Positions 1 to 9,082 are shown, numbered from the stretch's first letter. The stretch: DNA of 64,000 nucleotides from Erythrobacteraceae bacterium Alg239-R51 (GCA_947331495.1 CAMZOI010000001.1:930001-994000), one strand, 5' to 3'. The notes: generated by a model not told the origin, from the sequence alone. Made by a program: numbers and translations.

Positions 1-630
1 CCTCGCCACGCGATTGAAGGCCGCGTCGACAGTCAGGCCGGCTTCGGCACAAATGACCAGCAGATCGAGCGCATCCGGCAGACCCTTGCGGATCAGGTCC
101 GAGCGCTTCTTGGCGAGGTTCTGCAGATACAATTCGGGACCCTTGTAACCGATGAAAACTGCCAGGCCCAAAGCAGCGACGCGCTTCATTTCCCAATCGG
201 GTTTGATCTCGAGAATATACAACAGCACGAATGCCGTAAGACCGAAAACAATCGGCAGGACAGCCCGCAGACCGATGACCAGGACGGCCAGTTCCTTGTT
301 GCGGATACCAGCCCAGGCGAGCTTTTGCTGTACGTCCTCTACCTGGCTTTGCTGCAGCACCTTCATGTCGCCAAGGGCAGACTTGATCTTCTCGGTCTTG
401 TCGTTCTTGCGAACGAGGCTTTGGCGCTTCTTGGCACTGGCTGTGACGAGGCCCATCTTGAGCTCTTCGCGGCGCCCTTCCAGCGCCTTGACCCGCTTGG
501 CCATGGGATCCTTGATGGTGACCGCGGTATAAATCGCGAGCATGACCGCCAGCGCCGCGACCCCGGCCAGAATAGAGCCGACGACAATGACATCAAAGCC
601 AAGCAGAGTGGGGCCGGTTGAACCTTCCAT
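1..630 (-). CDS. tadC: Tad pilus platform protein TadC (type II secretion F family), 3' end missing
   Basis: Partial inner-membrane platform subunit of the Tad/Flp type IVb pilus machine; 210 codons are visible and the frame runs off the left edge without a stop. The ATG at 630 follows GAGGAAAG. There is an N-terminal membrane segment (about residues 12-36), a basic stretch, a second hydrophobic segment (about 116-139) and, from about residue 184, the start of the T2SS-F domain (LPDALDLLVICAEAGLTVDA). TadC normally pairs with TadB to transmit motor movement to pilin assembly. It starts 18 nt after the tadB stop and is last in the visible operon. The family is clear from layout and context; the catalogue name rests on position after tadB. 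Confidence 0.88.
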   Translation of the reverse strand, partial: MEGSTGPTLLGFDVIVVGSILAGVAALAVMLAIYTAVTIKDPMAKRVKALEGRREELKMGLVTASAKKRQSLVRKNDKTEKIKSALGDMKVLQQSQVEDVQQKLAWAGIRNKELAVLVIGLRAVLPIVFGLTAFVLLYILEIKPDWEMKRVAALGLAVFIGYKGPELYLQNLAKKRSDLIRKGLPDALDLLVICAEAGLTVDAAFNRVAR

Positions 631-648
631 GGATCTTGCTTTCCTCGC

Positions 649-1620
649 TTAGATTTCGAAGCTGACCATCTTGGCCATGATGAAGGCGCCCAGGCTCATC
701 CAGACGAGCCCGCCCAAGCCGGTGACGATCAGGCGGTCGTCTTCGAAGAAACCGCCAATATAAGAGGGGTTGATCCACCAGATCAGGAAGAAGACGATGA
801 ACGGCAAGGCACCGACGATATAGGCCGAAGCCTTGGATTCAGAGCTCATCGCCCGAATCTTGAGCTTCATCTGAGCGCGTTTGCGCAGCACGTCCGACAG
901 ATTGGACAATGTTTCCGCCAAATTGCCCCCGGTTTCGCGCTGTATGGCAAGGGTAATGCAAAAGAAGTTGAATTCAGGAATGCCGAGCCGATCGGCGGTG
1001 TTCTGCAGCGCATCCTCCATCGTCTTGCCGATCTTAATACGCTCGACGATACGCTTGAACTCGACCCCGACGGGCCCGTCGACCTCTTGCGCGACCACGC
1101 CGAGCGTTTCCGTCACCGGCAGGCCGGAACGAAGGCCTCGCACGAGCAACTCGATTGCGTCGGGGAATTTCGCGTTGAACAGGTTCGTGCGCTTCTTGAT
1201 CTGCCACCCGATAACGAAATGCGGGAGGCCGGCACCCACCAGCGTACCGACACCGAGCGAAAGCGGGATCGATCCGCTGCGCAGGAACAGGATCAGCGCG
1301 ACGGCCAGGCCAAGACCCAGGGAGGCGTAGGCGTATTGCGCAAGCGACCAGTTCTTCCCCGTCCGGTCGAGCCGAACGGCGAGTGCATCGATCCGTGAGC
1401 CGGAGCCTGCGACGACATGACGCTTTGGCTTTCGCGCCGCGATTGCTTTCTTGAACTGGGATTCAACCTTGGCGTCGGTACTCTCCGAATGGCGGTAACG
1501 CAGTTGCTGCAAGCGACGGTGGCCGACCTTGGCTGCGTTGGGACCGGCAAGCAAAGTGTAGGCAAGCACCAGAATTGCGAGGGTGCCGCCTGCCACCAGC
1601 ACGAGCTGAATGATGTTCAT
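649..1620 (-). CDS. tadB: Tad pilus platform protein TadB (type II secretion F family)
   Basis: Inner-membrane platform protein of the Tad pilus, 323 aa, a normal length for TadB. It has an N-terminal helix (about residues 4-24), two hydrophobic segments (about 95-138), a T2SS-F domain beginning near residue 152 (FPDAIELLVRGLRSGLPVTE) and two C-terminal helices (about 273-293 and 300-320). The ATG is preceded by GGAGA. In Caulobacter-type operons the gene before tadB is the motor ATPase cpaF; here it is cpaE, 65 nt away, and no ATPase gene lies between them. TadB should work with TadC and a motor encoded elsewhere. Confidence 0.93.
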   Translation of the reverse strand: MNIIQLVLVAGGTLAILVLAYTLLAGPNAAKVGHRRLQQLRYRHSESTDAKVESQFKKAIAARKPKRHVVAGSGSRIDALAVRLDRTGKNWSLAQYAYASLGLGLAVALILFLRSGSIPLSLGVGTLVGAGLPHFVIGWQIKKRTNLFNAKFPDAIELLVRGLRSGLPVTETLGVVAQEVDGPVGVEFKRIVERIKIGKTMEDALQNTADRLGIPEFNFFCITLAIQRETGGNLAETLSNLSDVLRKRAQMKLKIRAMSSESKASAYIVGALPFIVFFLIWWINPSYIGGFFEDDRLIVTGLGGLVWMSLGAFIMAKMVSFEI

Positions 1621-1658
1621 GCGCTGTCTCCGTTCGTCCCAGTTCGTGCAAGGTAAGA

Positions 1659-1675
1659 GCGCATTTCAGATGCGC
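1659..1675 (-). other. Small hairpin in the cpaE-tadB gap
   Basis: GCGCAT, a five-base loop and ATGCGC form a six-bp perfect stem in the 65-nt gap between the cpaE stop and the tadB start. No T-run follows on the minus strand, so it is not a standard terminator. It might affect processing or read-through at the point where cpaF is normally found. This is direct sequence; the role is a guess. Confidence 0.35.
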
Positions 1676-1685
1676 GCGCACCGCG

Positions 1686-2978
1686 TTATCCTGCCGCTTC
1701 TGCGACCCTCGTGTCTTTCTTCTTCGCCAGCAGGCCCTTCAGATCGAGGCTTCCCAAGAGCGATTTCTTCGCCCCGACGGATTTCTGCTCCTCGCCTTGT
1801 TCCTCGGCTCCTGCGCTGAGCACCCGCGACGCGATCTGCTTGATCGTAGCGGTGGCTTTCGAGCTGCCATTGGCATCGACGAAGGTCTTGCCGAGCTTGG
1901 CGGCATTGGCGGCGGCTTTCTGGTCGAATGGGACCGAGAAATCGATTTTCCGCTCGATCGATGCTTCGAAATCGGCCTTGCTGATCTCCGCCGCACCCGG
2001 CTGGACCTTGTTCGCCACTATAATCGCTGTTGCATGCGGCGCGTTCGTCTTCAGCCAGGACAGAATCCGGATCGTGTCTCGGGCAGAAGCAAGGGACATT
2101 TCCGTGGCCAGCACGACGACATTAACGTCGTGGAGCAGGTGCGGAAAATTGATCATCATGTTTCGCGGCATATCGACGACGGTCATCTCGAAGGCGTGGC
2201 GAAACTCTTCCTGCAACTGCATGAAAGCCGCGCCGTCGGTCATCAACGGGGAGTTGATCGGTGCTTCCGCTGAAAGGATCGCGAGATTGTCGTTCGCGCG
2301 GATCATCGCGCGTTCGATGAACAAACCATCGATACGGCTGGGATTGTCGATAGCGTCGGTCAAGCCGCGGCCCGGCTCAAGGTCAAGAGCCAGCGCTCCG
2401 GTGCCGAAATGGACATCGAGATCGAGCAGGGCAGTTGGCATTTTCTTGTCCACGGCAAACAGCCAGGAAAGCGACGTTGCTAGCGTCGAGGAACCGACAC
2501 CGCCCCGAGTGCCGATCACGGCCGTCGAAGTATGCATCTTCGTCATGTCCTCTTCGCCCGGTCGCGGCGCGCTGAATACCGCCTGCGCCTGGTTGAGGGA
2601 GTCTCGCAGCATGTTCGCGGACAGCGGTTTGAGCAGGTAGTCGTGTATCCCGCTTGCCTGCAGGTCTCGATAAAGACGCACGTCGTTGACCTGGCCGATG
2701 GCAATCACGACCGTGCCGGGCTCGCACACTTCTGCAAGGGCATTGATGTCGTTCAACGGGTCACCGCTTTCCGACAGGTCGACCATCAGGATGTTCGGGC
2801 TGGCAGAAACCGACAACGATTGGATCGCGTTGCGCAGGCCGCCCTTGTTGCACTTTTCCGGCTGCCAGCCGAGTTCGATGACCACCGGGCGAAGGACATC
2901 GAGGGCGGTTTCGTCGCAGATATAGGCGGCGAAGGCATCGCGGTTGCCGGCCATGCCGGATTTTAGTGAAGCGCTCAT
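1686..2978 (-). CDS. cpaE: Pilus assembly ATPase CpaE/TadZ (MinD-like)
   Basis: Polar localisation factor of the Tad pilus, 430 aa. The N-terminal part (about residues 17-137) looks like an atypical receiver domain, ending in a YLLKPL stretch. The C-terminal part is a MinD/ParA-type ATPase whose P-loop at about 156-165 reads GTRGGVGSST; the deviant loop without the usual lysine is common in CpaE proteins. LLDLDVHFG follows as the switch region. The ATG at 2978 has GGAGG just upstream, embedded in the last codons of cpaD, so the two genes are probably translationally linked. The family is known to place pilus parts at a cell pole; that role is inferred here. Confidence 0.92.
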   Translation of the reverse strand: MSASLKSGMAGNRDAFAAYICDETALDVLRPVVIELGWQPEKCNKGGLRNAIQSLSVSASPNILMVDLSESGDPLNDINALAEVCEPGTVVIAIGQVNDVRLYRDLQASGIHDYLLKPLSANMLRDSLNQAQAVFSAPRPGEEDMTKMHTSTAVIGTRGGVGSSTLATSLSWLFAVDKKMPTALLDLDVHFGTGALALDLEPGRGLTDAIDNPSRIDGLFIERAMIRANDNLAILSAEAPINSPLMTDGAAFMQLQEEFRHAFEMTVVDMPRNMMINFPHLLHDVNVVVLATEMSLASARDTIRILSWLKTNAPHATAIIVANKVQPGAAEISKADFEASIERKIDFSVPFDQKAAANAAKLGKTFVDANGSSKATATIKQIASRVLSAGAEEQGEEQKSVGAKKSLLGSLDLKGLLAKKKDTRVAEAAG

Positions 2979-2984
2979 GACTGG

Positions 2985-3635
2985 TTAGCCTCCTGATTTG
3001 CTGCTTATCGCGGGCAGACCGCCGGCCCCGGTCGGTGCCTGTTCACGATAGGATTCAATGGCCTTGGTCGATGTCGTGACGACCGTTTCGCCAGTACCCT
3101 GTTTCCCGGTCAGCAGATCTTCGGGGTCGGCGACCATCGCGGCGAGATTGCCGTTGATTGCGCAACCGAAGCCCGGATAAGTCGCGTTGAGTTCGTTGCT
3201 TTCGGCGTTCGCTGACCAGTTGGGGCAGTCGGGAACGTAGGCTGTCGAACGGGTGATAACGACGCGCGCCTGACCCGGATTGACGAACCCCGCTGTCACT
3301 GGCGATCCCTCGCTGACCATGAGGCCGTAGCGCCCGGCCAGAGCTGCGAGATCTTCGACAACCGCAGGATTGGTGCTGCCATCGTCGATTGAAATGCGAT
3401 CGCCGTAGCGAAGGTCCATGGCTTCGAACCATCCGGAGATGCGCTGCTGTTCGGCGACGGGCAGCCCGTCCGGCGCAGTGTCGACATCGAGTGTGAAGTT
3501 CGACCGTTCGACGACCGGCTGGCGTATGCTGCTGAGCGAACGGTTCTCGGTCGGAATCCCGCCACATGCGCCGAGCACGAGGCTCAGCGAAATGGCGAGG
3601 GCACCCGTCAGCTTGCGATTGTTTGCCTTGCGCAT
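2985..3635 (-). CDS. cpaD: Pilus assembly lipoprotein CpaD
   Basis: Outer-membrane-associated lipoprotein that supports the CpaC secretin, 216 aa. I start it at 3635 because the ATG has GGGGACGAG upstream and gives a clear lipoprotein signal, with the lipobox LGAC at residues 21-24. The frame stays open further upstream across the cpaC end, but that stretch is low-quality sequence. The mature protein has the CpaD pattern of a central SGWF...RYGDRI region and a C-terminal CPNWS segment with paired cysteines. It sits between cpaC and cpaE in the usual order. Confidence 0.9.
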   Translation of the reverse strand: MRKANNRKLTGALAISLSLVLGACGGIPTENRSLSSIRQPVVERSNFTLDVDTAPDGLPVAEQQRISGWFEAMDLRYGDRISIDDGSTNPAVVEDLAALAGRYGLMVSEGSPVTAGFVNPGQARVVITRSTAYVPDCPNWSANAESNELNATYPGFGCAINGNLAAMVADPEDLLTGKQGTGETVVTTSTKAIESYREQAPTGAGGLPAISSKSGG

Positions 3636-3648
3636 GATACTCGTCCCC

Positions 3649-5193
3649 TTATTCGAAGCTGAAGCCGGGCTTGGCCGAAGCGGAGCGTTCGTTGCGCCGC
3701 GCTTCGTCTGCGGTCGATGCCGGGCGCTCGCCGTCACCGGGCATCCCGTAGGAAATTTCCGGAGCGGCAGTTGTTGTTTCGACGGCACGCGGCATGGGCC
3801 GTTCGCCGCCGGTGTCCCCGTCGCTCTGCTGGAAACCGAGCAAGCGCTGGAATTCCGTCGGCTTCTCGTAACCGTCGGTCGGCAGCGCGATGTCGCGCGC
3901 ATCGACCGGCTTGACGAGATAAGGGGTCACGACGATGACCAGCTCGGTTTCGTTTCTCTGGAAGTTGGTTGAGCGGAAGAGATTGCCGAGGATCGGAACG
4001 TCGCCCAGACCCGGTGCTTTCTCGATCGAGTTCTGCGCGTTGTTCGAAAGCAGGCCGGCGATCATGAAGCTCTGACCGGACCCCAGTTCGACCGTCGTCT
4101 CCGCACGCCGCGTTATCAATCCGGGAACCTGGAAGCCGTTGAGGTTGATGGCCCCCTGGCTGGTCAGTTCGGAAACTTCCGGCCGAACGCGCATCGAGAT
4201 GCGACCGTTGGCCAGCACGGTCGGCGAATAGGCCAGGCTGACACCGTAATTCTTGTATTCGATTGTGGTCGTGCCCAGACCCTGGCTCAGCGGGATCGGA
4301 AATTCACCGCCGGCAAGAAATTCGGCGGTTTCACCCGATAGTGCCGTCAGGTTCGGTTGCGACAGGGTGGTAAGCAAACCTTGGGTTTCGGCCAGATCGA
4401 GAGCGGCCCCGATATCCAGTCCCAGAAACTCGCCGAATGCTGCGATCGTTCGCCCCGGTTGTGTCGCCGTTACGATACTGGCGCCGGTCGGACCCGAAGT
4501 GACGTTCGTGCCGACCGCGCCGCCCGGCACATAGGTCGGAATGGCACCGACGCGCCCGCCACCGACGCCGAACTTGAACCCGCTGGTCGAATCGACCGTT
4601 GTAAGGTTCACTCCCACCGCGCGCAGGAAACTGCGGCTGACCTCGGCGATGCGGACCTGCAGATTGACCTGGAGCGGTGTAGCCATGCGCAGGCGGCTGA
4701 TGACGTTGACCTCCTCCCCGACAAACGCTTCGACGAGGCGCTGCGCTTCCGAAGCATCTTCGGGTGCGGCGACGGTGCCGGTCAGAAGGACGGTGTTCGT
4801 GCCCATGGTGGCGACATTCACCTTCGCCTCCGGCATCGCCAGCCCCAGCATCTGGTCGATGCTGGAGATGTTCGAGCCGACGCGGATATTTGCGGACCAG
4901 ATGATGTCCCCAGCAGCGTTGCTGGCATAAATCGTCGTCTCGCCACCGGACTTGCCGAAGACGTATAGCTGGCGCTGCGATTTTACCTGCACATCGGCTA
5001 TTCCATCGTCGGCGATGAAGACATCGGCCATCGATCCCGGCACGTTGACCAGTTCGCCGCGGCCGATCGAAAGGACGATCTCGGTGCCCGGACGTACCAC
5101 CGACTGGGCCGTGGCAACGCTCGTCGGCATGCTTGCCAGCGGCGCGACGGCCAGACTGGCCAGCAGCAGTTTGTGGGTAAGACGACGTTTCAT
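3649..5193 (-). CDS. cpaC: Tad pilus outer-membrane secretin CpaC
   Basis: Secretin forming the outer-membrane channel for the Flp pilus, 514 aa. I chose the ATG at 5193 because it has GGGGG upstream and gives a signal peptide (MKRRLTHKLLLASLAVAPLA, cleavage near residue 29); an in-frame ATG 45 nt earlier would bury it. The N-terminal half holds the pilus N-domain and a BON-like fold (VLLTGTVAAPEDASEA). The C-terminal half is a secretin domain with the typical GGEFPIPL and VPILGNLFRS motifs. The C-terminal tail is low-complexity. The gene lies 13 nt before cpaD. Confidence 0.94.
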   Translation of the reverse strand: MKRRLTHKLLLASLAVAPLASMPTSVATAQSVVRPGTEIVLSIGRGELVNVPGSMADVFIADDGIADVQVKSQRQLYVFGKSGGETTIYASNAAGDIIWSANIRVGSNISSIDQMLGLAMPEAKVNVATMGTNTVLLTGTVAAPEDASEAQRLVEAFVGEEVNVISRLRMATPLQVNLQVRIAEVSRSFLRAVGVNLTTVDSTSGFKFGVGGGRVGAIPTYVPGGAVGTNVTSGPTGASIVTATQPGRTIAAFGEFLGLDIGAALDLAETQGLLTTLSQPNLTALSGETAEFLAGGEFPIPLSQGLGTTTIEYKNYGVSLAYSPTVLANGRISMRVRPEVSELTSQGAINLNGFQVPGLITRRAETTVELGSGQSFMIAGLLSNNAQNSIEKAPGLGDVPILGNLFRSTNFQRNETELVIVVTPYLVKPVDARDIALPTDGYEKPTEFQRLLGFQQSDGDTGGERPMPRAVETTTAAPEISYGMPGDGERPASTADEARRNERSASAKPGFSFE

Positions 5194-5234
5194 GGAATTG
5201 CCCCCTGAATGGCTTCCTGTATTTTTCACGCGGA

Positions 5235-6347
5235 TCAACGGACCAGCGCCGCGCTAGCTGTCGGCACGGTCTTGCCTGCCGATTTCATGCCGACGACGGT
5301 GCCGGAAACGATGTTTCCGGTCGATTTGGAAGCTGCTTCTTCCGAAGTGCGTCCGGCGCGCGATACCCGCACACTCGGACCATTGCTGCCACCACCGCTG
5401 CTGCGGATCGCGGCCGTCGGCGCGCTTTCGGCCGGAGCATTCTGGAAAGACTGCTGCGGCGTACCCTGCGGCGGAGCGGTGCGACGTTGGAAGCGTGAGA
5501 CATCGCCGCCGGTCTGGTAGGTCGTCCGCCCATCCTCCGGGCGCAACATGGCTTCGCGAAGGATCTTTTCTTCTTCTTCGGGCGTCGCGTTGTCGGGAAT
5601 TGTTATGTCGCCCGAAGCAATAGCGCGTTCCAGTTCGGCCTGGTTGTCGGCCAGCGAACGCAACGTCAGACTGAGTGTGCCGATGGTTTGCGCGACCGAG
5701 ATTTTCTCGGCGATTTGCGGCGTAACCTCGAACGTGACGGTGCGAAACGCGCGAACCACGGTCGAGCCATCCTCGCTCTTCTGCTGCACGGTCGACTGAT
5801 CGGTAGCAAGCACGCGGAGGTTGCGCAGGATGGTTTCCGACGCCTTGAGCGCGGTACCGTCATTGCCCGCCACCGTCTGCGTCAGGACCATGTCGACGCG
5901 GTCACCCGGAAAGACGAAGCCAGCGACACCGGTTTGCGCAGATACGGGCACGGTGATAGCCCGCATGCCAGGGCTAAGAGCGGCGGCAAGGAAACCGCGG
6001 TCCCCCGGTGCGACTAGCGAGCCTTGCGTAACCGGTTCGCCCGCCGTGATCGGATGGCGCACAACGGTGCCCAGTAGTTGAGACATGTCTGCCTCGCCAT
6101 CGAGGAAATACGCATCCTGGACGAGGCTTTCGGGCCATAGCTGGAATCCGATCGAATCGGCCGTGATGATGGTTCCGGCAGGCAATGCACGATTGGCGAC
6201 CAGCACCTTTGGACCTTGCGGTTCGACCTGCTGGGCCGCTTCGGCCTGCGGGGCGCTCGCACCGGCGAACATGCTCCTGGCAACGAGCGCCGTGCCGATC
6301 GCGATGACCAGCGCCCCAACCAGCAGAACCAGCTTCTTCCTATCCAT
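5235..6347 (-). CDS. cpaB: Flp pilus assembly protein CpaB (SAF domain)
   Basis: CpaB/RcpC periplasmic protein of the Tad pilus, 370 aa. One N-terminal membrane helix (about residues 7-25) anchors it. An SAF domain follows, visible as VLVANRALPAGTIITAD and GEPVTQGSL, then the RcpC-type region (MRAITVPVSAQTGVAGFVFPGD). The last 100 residues are Ser/Thr/Gly-rich and poorly conserved. The ATG has AGGGGG upstream. CpaB proteins are thought to stabilise the secretin or bind peptidoglycan. A 93-nt gap containing one TTAACC on the minus strand separates it from cpaA. Confidence 0.92.
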   Translation of the reverse strand: MDRKKLVLLVGALVIAIGTALVARSMFAGASAPQAEAAQQVEPQGPKVLVANRALPAGTIITADSIGFQLWPESLVQDAYFLDGEADMSQLLGTVVRHPITAGEPVTQGSLVAPGDRGFLAAALSPGMRAITVPVSAQTGVAGFVFPGDRVDMVLTQTVAGNDGTALKASETILRNLRVLATDQSTVQQKSEDGSTVVRAFRTVTFEVTPQIAEKISVAQTIGTLSLTLRSLADNQAELERAIASGDITIPDNATPEEEEKILREAMLRPEDGRTTYQTGGDVSRFQRRTAPPQGTPQQSFQNAPAESAPTAAIRSSGGGSNGPSVRVSRAGRTSEEAASKSTGNIVSGTVVGMKSAGKTVPTASAALVR

Positions 6348-6440
6348 GGCTAATCAGCCCCCTCAGTTCGGCCCGCTCGAATCCCGGTGCGGGCAAGTAT
6401 GGTTTCAGGCTCTAGGGCCGAATTGGTTAAGATCGGGTTT

Positions 6441-6932
6441 TCAGCCGAATCCGGCTATCGCGGTTCCGCGCACCAGGGTTTCGGTCCCCAGTACCCAGAG
6501 ACCGGCAATTGCGATGGCGAGCCCGTAGGGGATGGCGATCTTGTCTTTGCGCCGGCGCAGAATATGCGCAGCGCCGAAAACGAGCGTCAGGACACCGCCC
6601 ACCAACGCCATTATCACGACAAGCTTGAGGAACGGGTAGGGAGCGATCCAGAGTGCCAGGGCAGTGAGCAGTTTGACGTCGCCGCCACCCATCTGTCGCA
6701 GGGCGAAGAAAACGCAGCAGATGGCAAAGACCAGGAGCGCGAAGCCCAATTGAAGCGCGGCGTCGGGCCATAGCTGTAGCCCGTTGGCCCACCACCATAG
6801 CGGCGCAGCCAACGCTATGCCGGCATTGAGCTTGTTGCCGATCTGGCGTTTGTGCAGATCGGTGAATGCAGCCGTTACCAGTGCGATTGCCAAGCCACCG
6901 AGCAGAACGTAGGTGAAATCGAAGTCAATCAT
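6441..6932 (-). CDS. cpaA: Prepilin peptidase CpaA (type IV leader peptidase family)
   Basis: Short prepilin peptidase, 163 aa, with only the membrane catalytic domain, as is usual for CpaA/TadV. The two aspartate sites of the A24 family are visible: one early (TAAFTDLHKRQIGNKL) and one in the GGGDVKLL motif. About five membrane helices are apparent. I start it at 6932 (MIDFDF), which has GGGGGT upstream; an ATG 42 nt earlier adds a non-membrane stretch. It is the first gene of the visible pilus operon. No flp pilin gene lies between it and the divergent hydrolase, so the substrate pilin must be encoded elsewhere. Confidence 0.9.
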   Translation of the reverse strand: MIDFDFTYVLLGGLAIALVTAAFTDLHKRQIGNKLNAGIALAAPLWWWANGLQLWPDAALQLGFALLVFAICCVFFALRQMGGGDVKLLTALALWIAPYPFLKLVVIMALVGGVLTLVFGAAHILRRRKDKIAIPYGLAIAIAGLWVLGTETLVRGTAIAGFG

Positions 6933-7037
6933 CCAAACCCCCGGGTATCTTCGGGGTTCGGTCGTACAGAACATGGCTTACCAAAAAGTAACCATTCGGG
7001 AGCGCTGATCATCACGAGTCACGAACCCAGGCAGGCG

Positions 7038-7991
7038 ATGCAGTCGGGGAGCATCAACAGGCGGTCGATACCTTCGCATGCGACAGAGTCGCGCTGGACG
7101 GCTGCAGACGGTCACGAATTGCGGCGGATAGACTGGCCGGGTGGTTCGTCGCCCCGTGGCTCGATCCTGTTTCTTCCAGGGCGCGGCGACTTTTATGAAA
7201 AGTATCTGGAGACGCTCGAAGAGTGGCATCGTTCAGCCTGGCAAGTGACCGCCGCAGACTGGCGCGGGCAGGCCGGTTCGGGTCGCCTGGGCGGCGACGA
7301 CATGACCGGGCATATCGGCGATTTCGAAGAATGGGTCGCCGACCTGACACACTTCTGGAACGATTGGGTAGATTCCGCACCGGGCCCGCATGTGGTCGCC
7401 GGCCACTCTATGGGCGGACATCTTGTCATGCGGGCTTTGGTCGAACGCCGGATTGCACCCGATGCGGCAGTTCTCATTGCTCCGATGCTGGCCATGGCCG
7501 GGCCGCCGCTGCCGCTGCCCGTACTTCAAACGGTGGCGAAGGGAATGACCCTGGTGGGCGCTCCGACACGTCCCGCGTGGAAATGGAGCGAAAAGCCCGG
7601 CGAGATGCCGGCGAACCGCATGCAATTGCTGACCCACGATCCGGCTCGCTACGCCGACGAGCTTTGGTGGCGCGAAAAACGGCCCGAACTGGCGATGGGA
7701 CCCGGCAGCTGGGGCTGGGTCGAGCGCGCATATGCCTCGACGCGAAAGCTCGAGAAGGCAGGCACGATGGAAAACACGGAGACGCCTGTGCTGATCGTTT
7801 CGACGACGGAGGACAAGCTTGTCAGCCACGCCGCCGCTGTGCGCGCGGTCGGACGCCTTCCGAACGGCGAATTGCTCGCTCTGGGCCAAGAGGCACGCCA
7901 CGAAATTCTGCGCGAGACTGACGAGGTGCGGGAGCGGGTCATGGCGGAGGTCGCCGAATTCCTTGATCGGACCGCACCCGGAGAATCGTGA
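7038..7991 (+). CDS. Alpha/beta hydrolase, lysophospholipase or monoacylglycerol lipase type
   Basis: Serine hydrolase of the Hydrolase_4 family, 317 aa, cytoplasmic. The nucleophile elbow GHSMGG places Ser at about residue 124; Asp259 (TTEDKLV) and His288 (EARHEI) complete a plausible triad. The front part has the fold hallmarks ILFLPGRGDF and ADWRGQAGSGR. I start it at 7038, where ATG follows AGGCAGG; the frame is open for 62 more codons upstream, but these overlap cpaA on the other strand and do not look like protein. It overlaps the next gene by four bases (GTGA), so the two are probably co-translated. The substrate is unknown. Confidence 0.85.
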   Translation: MQSGSINRRSIPSHATESRWTAADGHELRRIDWPGGSSPRGSILFLPGRGDFYEKYLETLEEWHRSAWQVTAADWRGQAGSGRLGGDDMTGHIGDFEEWVADLTHFWNDWVDSAPGPHVVAGHSMGGHLVMRALVERRIAPDAAVLIAPMLAMAGPPLPLPVLQTVAKGMTLVGAPTRPAWKWSEKPGEMPANRMQLLTHDPARYADELWWREKRPELAMGPGSWGWVERAYASTRKLEKAGTMENTETPVLIVSTTEDKLVSHAAAVRAVGRLPNGELLALGQEARHEILRETDEVRERVMAEVAEFLDRTAPGES

Positions 7992-9082
7992 ACTACGACT
8001 TTGCAATTGTCGGGGCCGGGATAGCCGGTGCGAGCCTTGCGGCCGAGTTGACCGATGGCGGGGCTCGTGTGATCCTGCTCGAGGCGGAAGATCGTCCGGG
8101 GTATCATGCCACCGGACGTTCGGCTGCCTTCTGGGATGAATGTTATGGCGGCCCGGAAATCTCGCCGCTTACCCTCGCGTCCGGCCCCTACTTGCAAGAT
8201 CATGGCTTCCTGAAGCAACGCGGTGCGCTTTATATCGGCAGGAGAGCCGATGCCAGGAAGGTCGATGCGTTCTTAGCCGAATTCGGGTCGACACCAGTGA
8301 CCATAGAACGCCTCGCCGGCGAAGAACTGAGACGGAAGGTGCCGGGACTGCGCGAAGATTGGATCCATGCGATATGGGAGCCGGGTTGCGCAGACATCGA
8401 CGTGGCCGGATTGCATCAGCATTATCTTTCAAAAGGTCGCGCGAACGGGGCAGTCTTGCGGTGCGGGGCAAAAGTCACGTCTGCAAGACGATACGCGGGC
8501 AAATGGACGATTACGAGTGAGCGGACCGAAGCTGTCGCTGCCTCCGTCCTGGTCAATGCAGCAGGGGCATGGGCGGACACGATAGCGCAAATCGCAAGCG
8601 TGCATCCACTTGGCATAGAACCGTTGCGGCGCACAGTGGTCCAGGCGCGCACCAGTCCCGCTCCGCCGCTCGACATGCCGCTCGTGCTGGATATTGCGGG
8701 CGGGTTCTATTTCAAACCCGAAGCAGGAAAGCTGTGGCTAAGTCCACACGACGAGGTGCCTAGCAAGCCGGGCGATGTCGCCGCAGAGGAGATCGCAGTG
8801 GCTGAAGCCGTCGATCGATTACAACAGGTCGTTAACTGGCAAGTGGAAGCGGTCGAACGAAAATGGGCCGGCCTGCGCAGCTTTGCTCCCGACAGGCTCC
8901 CGGTTTACGGATATGATCCTCACGTGGAGGGGTTCGCCTGGTTCGCAGGGCAGGGTGGATACGGGATACAGACCGCGCCCGCAGCGGCGCGGCTGTGCGC
9001 TCAGATGTTGCTGGACAATCCGCGCGACGCGATGACGCGATCTCTGGACGCGTCGATCTACGCGCCCGACCGCTTCGGATAG
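7988..9082 (+). CDS. FAD-dependent D-amino-acid dehydrogenase, DauA-like
   Basis: Flavoprotein of the DAO family, 364 aa, with a GTG start overlapping the hydrolase stop. The Rossmann motif GAGIAGASL is at residues 9-17, followed by PGYHATGRSAAFW. Near the C-terminus are KWAGLRSFAPD and GQGGYGIQTAPA. These match what I remember of Pseudomonas DauA (D-arginine dehydrogenase), which has the same GYHSTGRSAA, WAGLRSF and GGYGIQT blocks. The likely reaction is oxidative deamination of a D-amino acid to the keto acid, with electrons passed to the respiratory chain. The exact substrate cannot be read from sequence. Confidence 0.82.
   Translation: MNYDFAIVGAGIAGASLAAELTDGGARVILLEAEDRPGYHATGRSAAFWDECYGGPEISPLTLASGPYLQDHGFLKQRGALYIGRRADARKVDAFLAEFGSTPVTIERLAGEELRRKVPGLREDWIHAIWEPGCADIDVAGLHQHYLSKGRANGAVLRCGAKVTSARRYAGKWTITSERTEAVAASVLVNAAGAWADTIAQIASVHPLGIEPLRRTVVQARTSPAPPLDMPLVLDIAGGFYFKPEAGKLWLSPHDEVPSKPGDVAAEEIAVAEAVDRLQQVVNWQVEAVERKWAGLRSFAPDRLPVYGYDPHVEGFAWFAGQGGYGIQTAPAAARLCAQMLLDNPRDAMTRSLDASIYAPDRFG

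Noticed and set aside
156..165. Missing P-loop lysine in CpaE as a sign of a dead ATPase (residues 156-165 of the protein encoded at 1686-2978)
   Set aside because: The GVGSST form is usual in the CpaE/TadZ family, so it is not an oddity of this strain.
6975..7037. Flp pilin gene or clear promoter upstream of cpaA
   Set aside because: The 63-nt gap is too short for a pilin, and the short inverted stretch around TTACCAAAAAGTAA does not match a CtrA site.
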